From assembly GCF_002886045.1 (NCBI RefSeq), contig NZ_CP025791.1, positions 3,549,001 to 3,613,000 on the forward strand: a stretch of 64,000 bases of DNA. The letters are read 5' to 3'. Source of the DNA: Flavivirga eckloniae (GTDB lineage Bacteria > Bacteroidota > Bacteroidia > Flavobacteriales > Flavobacteriaceae). A program made the position numbers and the translations under genes. Position 1 is the stretch's first letter. Each line of letters starts with the position of its first letter. This document shows positions 42,278 through 50,959 of the stretch, piece by piece. The notes below the pieces were generated by a model. The model had not been told where the DNA came from. It made no database searches and worked only from the letters and a program-made list of their open reading frames with translations.

Positions 42278-42955
42278 GTGGGGAGTAAAAACAAGTTAAA
42301 AAGGTTTAAGGAAAACGAAACTTTTTCGAATGTGTTTCAACCGTCTAGAGATGAGTTGGTTAATGCGGAATACGATTTAAAAGGTAAATGGAGAACATCG
42401 GTGTTTAAAAACGAAAATCCATTGGTGTTAGAACTGGGGTGTGGAAAAGGAGAGTATTCTGTGGCGTTGGCAAAAAAATATCCTAATAAAAATTTCGTAG
42501 GTATAGATATTAAAGGTGCACGGTTTTGGAGAGGCGCTAAAACTGCTATAGAAGAAGATATTCCTAATGTTGCTTTTTTAAGAACCCAAATCGAGCTGAT
42601 AGATCATGCCTTTGCAGAAAACGAAGTTGATGAAATTTGGATTACTTTCCCGGATCCGCAAATAAAATACAAGCGTACTAAACACAGAATGACTAACGAA
42701 GCCTTTTTAAAACGCTATAAAAAAATATTGAAAACCGATGGTGTCGTAAATCTAAAAACCGACAGCGAGTTTATGCACGGATATACGCTTGGGTTATTGC
42801 ATGGTGCGGGGCATGAAGTGCTTTATGCCAACCATAATGTGTATAAACAAGAAGGCAGTCCAGAAGAAGTTACAAGCATTCAAACTTTCTACGAATCACA
42901 ATATTTGGAACAAAACAAACCAATTACGTATATTCGGTTCAAAATTAAGCATTAG
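42278..42955 (+). CDS. trmB: tRNA (guanine-N7-)-methyltransferase
   Basis: Methylates G46 of tRNA using S-adenosylmethionine. The 225 residues have the SAM motif LVLELGCGKGEYSVALAKKY, NFVGIDIKGARFWRGAK, and the TrmB hallmark ITFPDPQIKYKRTKHRMT. The start is GTG at 42278. The next gene starts at the last base of the stop codon and is also GTG, so a three-gene unit trmB-LysE-ATL, all starting with GTG, follows. Confidence 0.95.
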   Translation: MGSKNKLKRFKENETFSNVFQPSRDELVNAEYDLKGKWRTSVFKNENPLVLELGCGKGEYSVALAKKYPNKNFVGIDIKGARFWRGAKTAIEEDIPNVAFLRTQIELIDHAFAENEVDEIWITFPDPQIKYKRTKHRMTNEAFLKRYKKILKTDGVVNLKTDSEFMHGYTLGLLHGAGHEVLYANHNVYKQEGSPEEVTSIQTFYESQYLEQNKPITYIRFKIKH

Positions 42956-43584
42956 TGAATATAACTGTAGTCTTCATTTTAGGATTAACTGTAGCTATAA
43001 TAGGAGTTGCGCCTCCGGGGTTATTAAATATGACGGCTGCTAAAATAAGTTTAAAAGAAGGGCATATAAGAGGCATAGTGTTTTCCATTGGGGTTTGTGC
43101 AGTTGTATTGCTTCAAACCTATGTAGCCTCTGTTTTTGCACGATATTTAACTAAGCATGCAGAAGTTGTAGATGTTTTACAACGGGTTGCCTTTGTTATT
43201 TTTGTGCTAATAACCATTTATTTTCTACTTATCTCAAAATCGAAGCCCGCCCAACAAATTAAGCCACAAATGCGTAGTAAGCATAGCCGGTTTTTTCAAG
43301 GGATGTTTCTTTCGGCAATAAATGTGTTTCCAATTCCTTATCAGGCTTATATGACAATTACCATAGCCTCGTTTGGGTGGATGACTTTCGACCAGATTAG
43401 TATCATATCGTACGTAGCAGGAGCAGGTATGGGGACTTTTGTAATGCTATACATGTATATTTTCTTTTTCGATAAGATAAAAGGAAAGTCGTTTACATCT
43501 CAAAAAGGTATGAATTACGTCATTGGAGGCGTTACAGGCGTTATTTCAATTATAACATTAATCAATATTATTAAGGAACTATAA
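42955..43584 (+). CDS. LysE family translocator
   Basis: A 209-residue inner-membrane protein with about six helices. The first helix and loop, AIIGVAPPGLLNMTAAKISL, resemble the LysE/RhtB exporter start, although the usual GPN is replaced by APPG. A basic cytoplasmic loop (KSKPAQQIKPQMRSKHSRFF) separates the halves. The likely role is export of an amino acid or related small molecule. The GTG start overlaps the trmB stop by 1 nt. Confidence 0.82.
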   Translation: MNITVVFILGLTVAIIGVAPPGLLNMTAAKISLKEGHIRGIVFSIGVCAVVLLQTYVASVFARYLTKHAEVVDVLQRVAFVIFVLITIYFLLISKSKPAQQIKPQMRSKHSRFFQGMFLSAINVFPIPYQAYMTITIASFGWMTFDQISIISYVAGAGMGTFVMLYMYIFFFDKIKGKSFTSQKGMNYVIGGVTGVISIITLINIIKEL

Positions 43585-43587
43585 ATT

Positions 43588-43917
43588 GTGAAACCAGAAA
43601 CCTTAAATTTCTTCGATAAAGTTTACGAAGTTGCCAAGCAAATTCCTTACGGCAAAGTAACCAGCTATGGTGCTATTGCCAACTATCTGGGAGCAGCTAG
43701 AAGTGCACGCATAGTTGGTTATGCTATGAACGGTTCTGGAGCAAGAAACGTTCCCGCTCACCGTGTAGTAAATAGGAAAGGTTTACTAACCGGTAAACAT
43801 CATTTTGATGGTACTAACCTTATGCAACAACTGTTAGAAAATGAGGGGATAGAGGTCGTTGACAACCAGATTCAGAATTTAGACAGTGTTTACTGGGATC
43901 CATCAAAAGAACTATAA
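43588..43917 (+). CDS. Alkyltransferase-like protein (ATL, MGMT family)
   Basis: A 109-residue protein equal to the DNA-binding domain of O6-alkylguanine-DNA alkyltransferase: QIPYGKVTSYGAIANYLG, SARIVGYAMNGSG and VPAHRVVNRKGLLTGKHHF. The catalytic PCHR motif reads PAHR, so the acceptor cysteine is alanine. ATL proteins with this change bind alkylated guanine and recruit nucleotide excision repair instead of repairing directly. It starts with GTG 3 nt after the LysE gene. The length fits ATL proteins. Confidence 0.92.
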   Translation: MKPETLNFFDKVYEVAKQIPYGKVTSYGAIANYLGAARSARIVGYAMNGSGARNVPAHRVVNRKGLLTGKHHFDGTNLMQQLLENEGIEVVDNQIQNLDSVYWDPSKEL

Positions 43918-44011
43918 GGTTATTGCTTAATAATCTTAAATTTATAAACGCTCTCTTATCGGTCTTTACTTTATAATATTGTCCCGATATTAAATCGCTA
44001 AGTTGATTATT

Positions 44012-44192
44012 ATCATAATAAAAGCCTTCAAGATTAAGAGGATATTATTCCTGTTCTTGAAAGTTTGCATGCCGTAGCATTTGCCTTAAATTGACGAAAG
44101 AAAACCCAAAACAATCTATCCTGGTAAATTTAAGCGGAAGAGGAGACAAGGATTTAGATTATGTTATCGAGAATTATGAATTGCCCGAATAA
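44012..44192 (+). pseudogene. Decayed 3' end of trpB (tryptophan synthase beta)
   Basis: Three frames together give the TrpB C-terminus: AFK at about 44024, [17 protein letters not shown] from 44038 and, after frameshifts and stops, [19 protein letters not shown] from 44121 to a TAA at 44190-44192. The segment LSGRGDKD and the preceding ESxHAxAxAL are TrpB signatures. The rest of trpB is absent and no trp genes are near, so this is a relic of a second or relocated trpB copy. Confidence 0.85.
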
Positions 44193-44269
44193 ATCAAAAT
44201 ACCTCTGGTTTTAAGCCCTAAACGCAGATAAAACTTCTAGCTTTTGGATTTTATCTTCTCTTAATTAAT

Positions 44270-44277
44270 TATCTTTG
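44270..44277 (+). promoter_or_regulatory. Putative -7 box for mrp-nifU
   Basis: TATCTTTG fits TAnnTTTG. A TTTTG at 44242-44246, 23 nt upstream, could be the -33 element. The ATG is at 44301. Confidence 0.5.
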
Positions 44278-44300
44278 TAGCTTAGATTAAAGCTAAAAAA

Positions 44301-45437
44301 ATGAAGCTGAATAAAAAAGATATATTAAAGGCATTAGAGTCGATTACCGTACCGGGAGAAGGGCAAAATATGATTGAAAGTGGTGCCGTAACAAATGTGA
44401 TTACATTTGGAGATGAGGTTATTGTAGATATTACCATTAAAAATCCAAGTTTACAAGCAAAGAAGCGTACCGAGGTAGATATATTAAAAACGATTCACGA
44501 GCAAATTTACGAAAAAGCTAAAATTACAGTAAATGTAAAGGTAGACGCGCCTGCAACGCCAAAAGCAAATGTTATTAAAGGTAATCCTATACCTGGAATT
44601 CAAAATATAGTAGCTGTAGCATCTGGTAAAGGTGGTGTTGGAAAATCTACAGTAACAGCAAATTTAGCAGTAACTCTTGCTAAAATGGGCTTTAAGGTGG
44701 GAGTTTTAGATGCCGATATTTACGGACCATCTATCCCTATTATGTTTGATGTTGAGGCAGAAAAACCTTTAGCGGTTAATATAGATGGGAAATCTAAAAT
44801 GAAACCTATAGAGAATTATAACGTTAAGGTATTATCCATCGGGTTTTTTACACAACCTAACCAAGCAGTGGTTTGGAGAGGGCCAATGGCAGCAAAAGCA
44901 TTAAATCAAATGATTTTTGATGCCCATTGGGGAGAGATCGATTTCTTGTTATTAGACTTACCTCCGGGAACAGGCGATATTCATTTAAGTATCATGCAAT
45001 CACTCCCTATTACAGGAGCTGTTGTTGTTAGTACACCACAGAATGTAGCATTAGCCGATGCTAAAAAGGGTGTAGCTATGTTTCAGCAGGAGAGCATTAA
45101 CGTGCCAGTTTTAGGAATTGTAGAAAATATGTCATATTTTACACCTGAAGAATTACCAGATAATAAATATTATATCTTCGGAAAAGAAGGGGCTAAGAAT
45201 TTAGCTGAAGATTTAGAAGTGCCTTTCTTAGGCGGGTTACCATTAGTGCAAAGTATACGAGAAGCAGGAGACGTTGGTCGTCCGGCTGCACTACAAACAG
45301 GAACACAGTTAGAACAGGCATTTGAAAAACTAACTCAAAATGTTGTTGAAGAAGTTGTAAGGCGAAATGACGACTTGCCACCTACCGAAGCAATTAAAAT
45401 TACAACCATGGCTGGATGTTCAGCTGTTAAAAAATAG
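44301..45437 (+). CDS. Mrp/NBP35 family Fe-S cluster carrier ATPase
   Basis: A 378-residue P-loop protein that binds and delivers Fe-S clusters. The N-terminal MIP18/DUF59 domain (about 1-80) precedes the deviant Walker A VASGKGGVGKSTVTANLAVT. Further marks are VLDADIYGPSIPIMF, RGPMAAKALNQMIFDAHWGE and LLLDLPPGTGDIHLSIMQ. The usual CxxC near the C-terminus is missing from the visible ENMSYFTPEELP region, and only one Cys lies at the very end (TMAGCSAVKK), as in other Bacteroidota Mrp. A NifU-like gene follows after 3 nt. Confidence 0.93.
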   Translation: MKLNKKDILKALESITVPGEGQNMIESGAVTNVITFGDEVIVDITIKNPSLQAKKRTEVDILKTIHEQIYEKAKITVNVKVDAPATPKANVIKGNPIPGIQNIVAVASGKGGVGKSTVTANLAVTLAKMGFKVGVLDADIYGPSIPIMFDVEAEKPLAVNIDGKSKMKPIENYNVKVLSIGFFTQPNQAVVWRGPMAAKALNQMIFDAHWGEIDFLLLDLPPGTGDIHLSIMQSLPITGAVVVSTPQNVALADAKKGVAMFQQESINVPVLGIVENMSYFTPEELPDNKYYIFGKEGAKNLAEDLEVPFLGGLPLVQSIREAGDVGRPAALQTGTQLEQAFEKLTQNVVEEVVRRNDDLPPTEAIKITTMAGCSAVKK

Positions 45438-45440
45438 GGT

Positions 45441-45683
45441 ATGAGCACAGAAGAAGTTAGATTAAATGTAGAAAAAGCTTTAGAAGAAATTCGCCCGTTC
45501 CTTCAAAGTGATGGTGGCGATATTTCGTTATTATCCATTGAGGAAAACGACACATTGGTCAAAGTCCAGTTAAAAGGAAATTGCGTGAGCTGTAGCATCA
45601 ATCAGATGACACTAAAATCTGGGGTTGAAATGACCATAAAAAAGTATGCGCCACAAATTGAACAAGTTATTAATATTGAATAG
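45441..45683 (+). CDS. NifU-like C-terminal domain protein
   Basis: An 80-residue stand-alone NifU C-terminal (Nfu-type) domain. The start ALEEIRPFLQSDGGDISLLS and the cluster-binding CVSC in QLKGNCVSCSINQMTLKSG are diagnostic. It should bind a [4Fe-4S] cluster between two subunits and hand it to target proteins. Its operon partner Mrp has the same role, fitting the demand of the Fe-S-rich PFOR, Kor and Nuo enzymes downstream. Length is normal for Nfu of this type. Confidence 0.93.
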   Translation: MSTEEVRLNVEKALEEIRPFLQSDGGDISLLSIEENDTLVKVQLKGNCVSCSINQMTLKSGVEMTIKKYAPQIEQVINIE

Positions 45684-45705
45684 TTTAAGCGCTTTTCTCT
45701 TTTTT

Positions 45706-46062
45706 TTAAAACCAATCTAGGCTATTCGCTATATTGAAACAGGTACTTGCTTTTGATGGGATATAGCAATACGTTGTACAATCCGATTTACGCCATTTAC
45801 AGTCAAAATCTAACAAGTCGATATCTTTAAAGTCTCTGTTGATTTTTATACATTGTTCATAAAGATCATGTATTGTTCTAAAATTCCTCGTATCGATACC
45901 GTTTTCTACAAGAAACCCTTTTAGATAATGGACAATGGCATATTGGGAATTTTTGCAAATTAAATGATTTGCAATATCTTCTCCAGGTTTAAAAAGTTCG
46001 TCATTAGCTTGATTCAATTTTTGAGAGGCATTAAAAAAATATTTACTAGCTTCATTTTTCAT
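45706..46062 (-). CDS. HEPN-like domain protein
   Basis: A 118-residue helical protein from the ATG at 46062 (MKNEASKYFFNASQKLNQAN); the frame stays open upstream to 46104 without family support. The all-helix pattern, NSQYAIVHYLKGFLVENGID then FRTIHDLYEQC, matches HEPN domains. RNFRTIH fits the RNase pattern Rx4-6H loosely. It lies 93 nt after nifJ on the same strand, a place where flavobacteria often carry such a gene. A toxin role is not supported because no antitoxin gene is adjacent. Confidence 0.65.
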   Translation of the reverse strand: MKNEASKYFFNASQKLNQANDELFKPGEDIANHLICKNSQYAIVHYLKGFLVENGIDTRNFRTIHDLYEQCIKINRDFKDIDLLDFDCKWRKSDCTTYCYIPSKASTCFNIANSLDWF

Positions 46063-46155
46063 AGTAAATGTATTTAATGTTAGTAATAGCAATACCGTAT
46101 CCATGCTAAATGCGGTAGCATGGAGAGTTTGTCTTAAGGAGTCTGCAGGATATGT

Positions 46156-49100
46156 TTACATATCTCTGTAAAGTTCTAGTCGCTCCCATTTCGAGTTAAC
46201 TTCTGCTTGAGCCTGTTCCAGGAGCTTAGCTCCAAGTTCGGCATCGTCTTTAGCAACTCTGGAAAAACGAGTTTCATTATACATAAAGTCTTTAAGAGGT
46301 ATCGATGGGGCTTTAGAATCTAATTTAAATTTCTTTCCTTTCGGTTTAGACGGGTCGAATCTAAATAACGGCCAATAACCACTTGCTACAGCTTTTTCTT
46401 GCTGTAAAGCACCGTCGGCAAGATCGTAGCCGTGTTCGCCACAATGCGAATAGGCAATTATAATGGATGGTCCGGGGTAAGCTTCGGCTTCTTCAATAGC
46501 TTTTAGCGTTTGAAGGTCTTTTGCGCCAATTGCAATTTGAGCAACATAAACGTTTTCATAAGAAACAGCTTGAAGCGCTAAACTTTTCTTGCTGGTTCGT
46601 TTACCAGATACAGAGAATTTCGCACTAGCACCTAGAGGGGTTGCTTTAGAAGTTTGTCCGCCGGTATTAGAATAAACCTCAGTATCTAACACCATAATGT
46701 TTATATCCTCACCAGAAGCTAGAATATGGTCTACACCGCCATAACCAATATCGTAAGCCCAACCATCACCACCTAAAATCCATACTGATTTCTTACGGAG
46801 ATATTCGGTGAGTTGATATAGTTTTTTGGCATTTTCATCATCAATGCCTACCAGTTTGATTTTTAATTTATCAAGATTTTTGAAATTTTCTGCTTTCTCT
46901 GTTTCGGTCTTTTCAGGATTGTTAAGAATGGCGTCAACCAGTTCTTTTCCAACGTCTTTTTCAACAGATTTAAGCAAACTTACCGCAATTTCTTGTTTCT
47001 TACTTAAAGCTAATTTCATACCTAAACCGAATTCTGCATTATCTTCAAACAAGGAGTTTGCCCAGGCTGGGCCTCTACCAAATTCGTTCGTTTTATATGG
47101 TGTGGTTGGTAAGTTACCACCATAAATGGATGAGCACCCTGTTGCGTTTGCAATTAAAATACTATCTCCGTATAATTGGGTTAATAGTTTAATGTAAGGT
47201 GTTTCACCACAACCAGAACACGCACCCGAGAATTCAAATAGCGGATCTAAGAACTGCGAGCCTTTTATGTTTGTAATTTGTAATGCAGTTCTATTGTAAT
47301 CAGGTAGATTAACAAAATAATCCCAGTTTACGTCCTCTTCGGCTTCAACTTTAAGCTTTTTGTGCATATTAATCGCTTTAAAGTTTTCATCTTCCTTACT
47401 TACTGCCGGACAAACAGCTACGCAAAGATCGCAACCCGTACAATCCTGTGGCGATACTTGAAGCACATAAGATTCTTCATTTTTATTAAAAGGTCTGCCT
47501 TTAGCTGCAATTGATTGTAGTGAGGCTGGGGCATTTAATAATTCATCATTACGCACAACCTTTGCTCTAATCGCTGCATGCGGGCAAATAGCAACACATT
47601 TATTACATTGCGTGCATAAGTCCACATCATCCCAAACCGGAACATTGTCTGCAATACCGCTTTTTTCATATTGAGTTGTTCCTGTTGGGAAGGTACCATC
47701 AACCGGAAACGCACTTACAGGAAGCTCATCTCCAAACCCGCCAAGAATTTTTTCTAATACCTCTGTAATAAATCCTTCAGGAGCATTTGTCATAGCAGTT
47801 TGGATATGCTTTTTACTTGTAATTTCTTTTGGATATGTTACTTTTTCAAGATTGGCAAGCGCATTATCAACAGCAGTAAAATTCATTTTAACGGTTCTTA
47901 CTCCTTTATGGGAGTAAGACTTTACAATAGCATCTTTAATGCGTTGAATGGCTTCTTCTTTTGGCAGGATACCAGAAATAGCAAAGAAGCATGTTTGTAA
48001 TACGGTATTGGTACGTTTACCGAGATTGGACTCCGCAGCGACTTTACTCGCATCAACGATATAAAAATTGGCTTCTTTATCAATAATCTCTTTTTGTGTT
48101 TTTTCAGGTAGATGATTCCAGATATCGTCTTTAGAATAGGGTGCATTTAATAAAAAGGTTCCACCATGCTTTAAATCGGCAAGCATATTATACTTTTCTA
48201 TAAAATTGAATTGGTGGCTTGCTATAAAATCAGCCTTATCAATTAAATAGGATGAATAAATAGGTTTCGGACCAAAACGTAAATGGGAAATGGTTTGCGC
48301 TCCGGCTTTTTTAGAATCGTATACAAAATAGCCTTGTACAAAATTATCTGTGGTATTTCCAATAATTTTAATGGAGTTCTTGTTGGCTCCCACCGTTCCA
48401 TCAGATCCTAATCCGTAAAACATACAGTTAAAAGTGTTGCTTTCGGTTTTAAAGGAATCGTCAATTGGTAAACTCTTAAACGTTACATCATCATTAATGC
48501 CAACTGTAAAATGGTTTTTAGGTTTATCGTCTAATAATTCGTCATAAATACCTTTAACCATTTGAGGTGTAAACTCTTTTGAAGATAAGCCGTAGCGACC
48601 ACCAACAATAACAGGCATATCTCGATCACTTTCATTAAATGCTGTAACAACATCCAAATATAGAGGTTCTCCAACGCCGCCTGGTTCTTTAGTCCTATCC
48701 AGAACCGCTATTTTTTTAACGGTTTTGGGCAATTCATTAATAAAATGTTTAATTGAAAACGGTCTGAATAAACGAACAAACAATACGCCTACTTTTTCAC
48801 CATGACGAACCATAGTTTCAACAGTTTCTCGTGCAGCACCTTCACCAGACCCCATGAGTATAATAATGCGTTCTGCTTCCGGGTGTCCTTCGTAATAAAA
48901 TAAACTGTATTTGCGTCCCGTATGTTGGTAGAATTCATCCATGGTATCCTGAACAATCTCAGGTACGTTTTCGTAAAATGTATTGGCAGCTTCCCTAGCT
49001 TGAAAGAATACATCCGGATTTTGCGAAGTACCTCGTATTACCGGATGGTCTGGATCTAACGACCGCTTTTTATGCTCTAAAATCTTATCTTCGGGTATCA

Positions 49101-49686
49101 TTGCCGTAATAACATCATCTGGAATAGAATCGATTTTAGAAATTTCATGAGACGTTCTAAAGCCATCAAAAATATTTAGAAAGGGAATTCTGGATTTTAA
49201 CGTGGCTACTTGGGCTATAAGAGCAAAATCGTAAGCTTCTTGAACAGAGCCTCCAAATAACATAGAAAACCCTGTTTGCCTTGCTGCCATAACATCAGAA
49301 TGATCTCCAAAAATTGAAAGCGCATGCGTTGCAACCGTTCTGGCGGCAACATGGATAACAGAGGGTAACAATTCGCCTGCCATTTTATACATATTAGGAA
49401 TCATAAGTAGTAATCCTTGAGAAGCGGTAAATGTTGTGGTTAAAGCACCGGCTTGCAATGAACCATGAACAGCTCCTGCTGCGCCACCTTCACTTTGCAT
49501 TTCTACAATCCTGGGAACATTACCCCAAATGTTTTTTTCTCCGTTAGAGCTAAATACATCAACATGTTCACCCATAGGGGATGCTGGAGTTATCGGGTAT
49601 ATGGCGCAAACCTCATTAGTTTTATGCGCAATTCTTGCAACTGCTTCATTTGCGTCACAAATTAATTTAGGAGTACGGCTTTTCAT
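46156..49686 (-). CDS. nifJ: Pyruvate:ferredoxin (flavodoxin) oxidoreductase
   Basis: Oxidises pyruvate to acetyl-CoA and CO2, passing electrons to ferredoxin or flavodoxin. The fused 1,176-residue enzyme shows the pyrimidine-binding N-terminus (YPITPASPMGEHVD), the transketolase-like domain II with GSGEGAARETVETMVRHG, the gamma region, two [4Fe-4S] motifs in CTQCNKCVAICPHAAI and CTGCDLCVAVCP, and the C-terminal TPP domain with a third cluster (FSGACSGCGETPYIKLL, WILGGDGWAYDIGYGG). Length is standard. It belongs functionally with the ferredoxin and korAB-nuo genes beyond the island at 49.7-56.0 kb. Confidence 0.97.
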   Translation of the reverse strand: MKSRTPKLICDANEAVARIAHKTNEVCAIYPITPASPMGEHVDVFSSNGEKNIWGNVPRIVEMQSEGGAAGAVHGSLQAGALTTTFTASQGLLLMIPNMYKMAGELLPSVIHVAARTVATHALSIFGDHSDVMAARQTGFSMLFGGSVQEAYDFALIAQVATLKSRIPFLNIFDGFRTSHEISKIDSIPDDVITAMIPEDKILEHKKRSLDPDHPVIRGTSQNPDVFFQAREAANTFYENVPEIVQDTMDEFYQHTGRKYSLFYYEGHPEAERIIILMGSGEGAARETVETMVRHGEKVGVLFVRLFRPFSIKHFINELPKTVKKIAVLDRTKEPGGVGEPLYLDVVTAFNESDRDMPVIVGGRYGLSSKEFTPQMVKGIYDELLDDKPKNHFTVGINDDVTFKSLPIDDSFKTESNTFNCMFYGLGSDGTVGANKNSIKIIGNTTDNFVQGYFVYDSKKAGAQTISHLRFGPKPIYSSYLIDKADFIASHQFNFIEKYNMLADLKHGGTFLLNAPYSKDDIWNHLPEKTQKEIIDKEANFYIVDASKVAAESNLGKRTNTVLQTCFFAISGILPKEEAIQRIKDAIVKSYSHKGVRTVKMNFTAVDNALANLEKVTYPKEITSKKHIQTAMTNAPEGFITEVLEKILGGFGDELPVSAFPVDGTFPTGTTQYEKSGIADNVPVWDDVDLCTQCNKCVAICPHAAIRAKVVRNDELLNAPASLQSIAAKGRPFNKNEESYVLQVSPQDCTGCDLCVAVCPAVSKEDENFKAINMHKKLKVEAEEDVNWDYFVNLPDYNRTALQITNIKGSQFLDPLFEFSGACSGCGETPYIKLLTQLYGDSILIANATGCSSIYGGNLPTTPYKTNEFGRGPAWANSLFEDNAEFGLGMKLALSKKQEIAVSLLKSVEKDVGKELVDAILNNPEKTETEKAENFKNLDKLKIKLVGIDDENAKKLYQLTEYLRKKSVWILGGDGWAYDIGYGGVDHILASGEDINIMVLDTEVYSNTGGQTSKATPLGASAKFSVSGKRTSKKSLALQAVSYENVYVAQIAIGAKDLQTLKAIEEAEAYPGPSIIIAYSHCGEHGYDLADGALQQEKAVASGYWPLFRFDPSKPKGKKFKLDSKAPSIPLKDFMYNETRFSRVAKDDAELGAKLLEQAQAEVNSKWERLELYRDM

Positions 49687-49845
49687 AATACATAAAATTT
49701 TAACGAAATGTTTGTTAAGTTATAAACTAAATAGCTGAAATTCTATGATTTATGTCAGGTGACGGTGTTAATGTTGGGGAGTTGTGATTTGTGATAATGG
49801 GGGTTTAGTATAATAGGGTATTATTTAATCGAGAAAGATTTTTCT

Positions 49846-49853
49846 TATATTTG
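49846..49853 (+). promoter_or_regulatory. Putative -7 box for the RelA/SpoT-domain gene
   Basis: TATATTTG fits TAnnTTTG. Transcription would start near 49860, giving a leader of about 100 nt that contains the large hairpin at 49876-49932. Confidence 0.45.
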
Positions 49854-49875
49854 ATTTTACATATAATAGAAATAA

Positions 49876-49932
49876 ACGCACCTTATGACGTTTATTCGGA
49901 AATATAAGGGGAATAAATACCATAAGGTGCGT
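49876..49932 (+). promoter_or_regulatory. Long hairpin in the leader of the SAS gene
   Basis: ACGCACCTTATG (49876-49887) pairs perfectly with CATAAGGTGCGT (49921-49932). Inside, TTTATTC (49891-49897) pairs with GAATAAA (49911-49917), separated from the outer stem by 3-nt internal loops. The 57-nt structure sits between promoter and start codon. It may be a regulatory leader or half of a recombination site. Confidence 0.6.
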
Positions 49933-49940
49933 CTATATAA

Positions 49941-49953
49941 TTGTTACCTGCAA
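49941..49953. repeat. Left flank inverted repeat of the SAS gene
   Basis: TTGTTACCTGCA at 49941-49952 is the exact complement of TGCAGGTAACAA at 50960-50971, so 12-bp inverted repeats bracket the coding region. With one bulged base the match extends outward by about five more pairs. Confidence 0.7.
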
Positions 49954-49962
49954 TTTAAAGAA

Positions 49963-50958
49963 ATGGATAAAAATAAATTAATACGAGAGTTTCAAGAAAA
50001 GAAAGAAAATTACAATAGACTTGGAAATAATATTGTTGAAGCTTTGAGAACATTTCTAAAAGAAGCAGACATCCCTTTTCTTGAGATATATTCTAGAGTA
50101 AAAAAATTCGATTCTTTTTACGAAAAAACAAAAAGAAAAGGATATAAAAATCCGTTTATAGATATTGAAGATATATGTGGAGTTCGAATAATTTGCTATT
50201 ATGCTTCAGATATTAAAAGAATTGATGAAATTATTAGAAAAGAATTTTTAGTTATCGAGCAAGAAGACAAATCTGATTTATTGGGATTAAAAGAATTTGC
50301 CTATAGATCAAATCATTACATCGTAACTATAAATGATAGTTGGTTAGCTGCCCCAAACTACAGAAAGCTTAAAGGCTTAAAGGCCGAAATACAGACAAGG
50401 ACCGTACTTATGCACGCATGGGCAGAAGTTGAACACAAGCTAAATTATAAGAGTGATGCTCAAGTCCCCGACAAATTTCAAAGAAAACTATTTCGCTTAA
50501 GTGCGAAATTTGAAGAAGCCGATGAACAATTCGAGGAATTAAGAATAGGTATTCAAGAATACAAAGAAACTATAAATGATAATATAGCTAAATCTAATAG
50601 CTTCAATTTAAAGCAAGATTTTAATCTAGAAACATTTAAAGCCTACATTAAATATAAATTTCCAGACGATTCAGAAAATTGGAAAGAAGATGATTTTTCA
50701 TTGTTTTTTGACAATTTTGATGAAGACGGTGAGAATTTTGTTTCTATCGAAAAAACAATCGAAAAAATGCAACCTCATTATGAACAGATTCATAAAGATT
50801 TAGTTACACATAAATATGAAGGATTTGATTTACCAAAAACACTTTTATTAACTTGGTTTTCCCTTTATGTTACCAATCCAAAAAGAAAAGGAGAATTAGA
50901 ATTTGATGAATCAGCGTGGGATATAGTCCTTAAGAAGTGGATTGAAAAAAAATTATAA
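49963..50958 (+). CDS. RelA/SpoT-domain protein (small alarmone synthetase-like)
   Basis: A 331-residue protein from the ATG at 49963 (MDKNKLIREFQEKKENYNRL); the frame is open upstream through the hairpin, which should not be coding. The synthetase-type domain (about 30-190) has YSRVKKFDSFYEKTKRKG (the RxKxxxSxxxK ATP loop), DIEDICGVRIICYY and EIQTRTVLMHAWAEVEHKLN. There is no HD hydrolase domain and no TGS or ACT. The C-terminal ~120 residues are acidic and unrecognised. It probably transfers pyrophosphate to a nucleotide or tRNA. Very AT-rich (28 of 120 G/C at 50101-50220) and flanked by repeats, so foreign. Confidence 0.82.
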   Translation: MDKNKLIREFQEKKENYNRLGNNIVEALRTFLKEADIPFLEIYSRVKKFDSFYEKTKRKGYKNPFIDIEDICGVRIICYYASDIKRIDEIIRKEFLVIEQEDKSDLLGLKEFAYRSNHYIVTINDSWLAAPNYRKLKGLKAEIQTRTVLMHAWAEVEHKLNYKSDAQVPDKFQRKLFRLSAKFEEADEQFEELRIGIQEYKETINDNIAKSNSFNLKQDFNLETFKAYIKYKFPDDSENWKEDDFSLFFDNFDEDGENFVSIEKTIEKMQPHYEQIHKDLVTHKYEGFDLPKTLLLTWFSLYVTNPKRKGELEFDESAWDIVLKKWIEKKL

Positions 50959-50959
50959 C

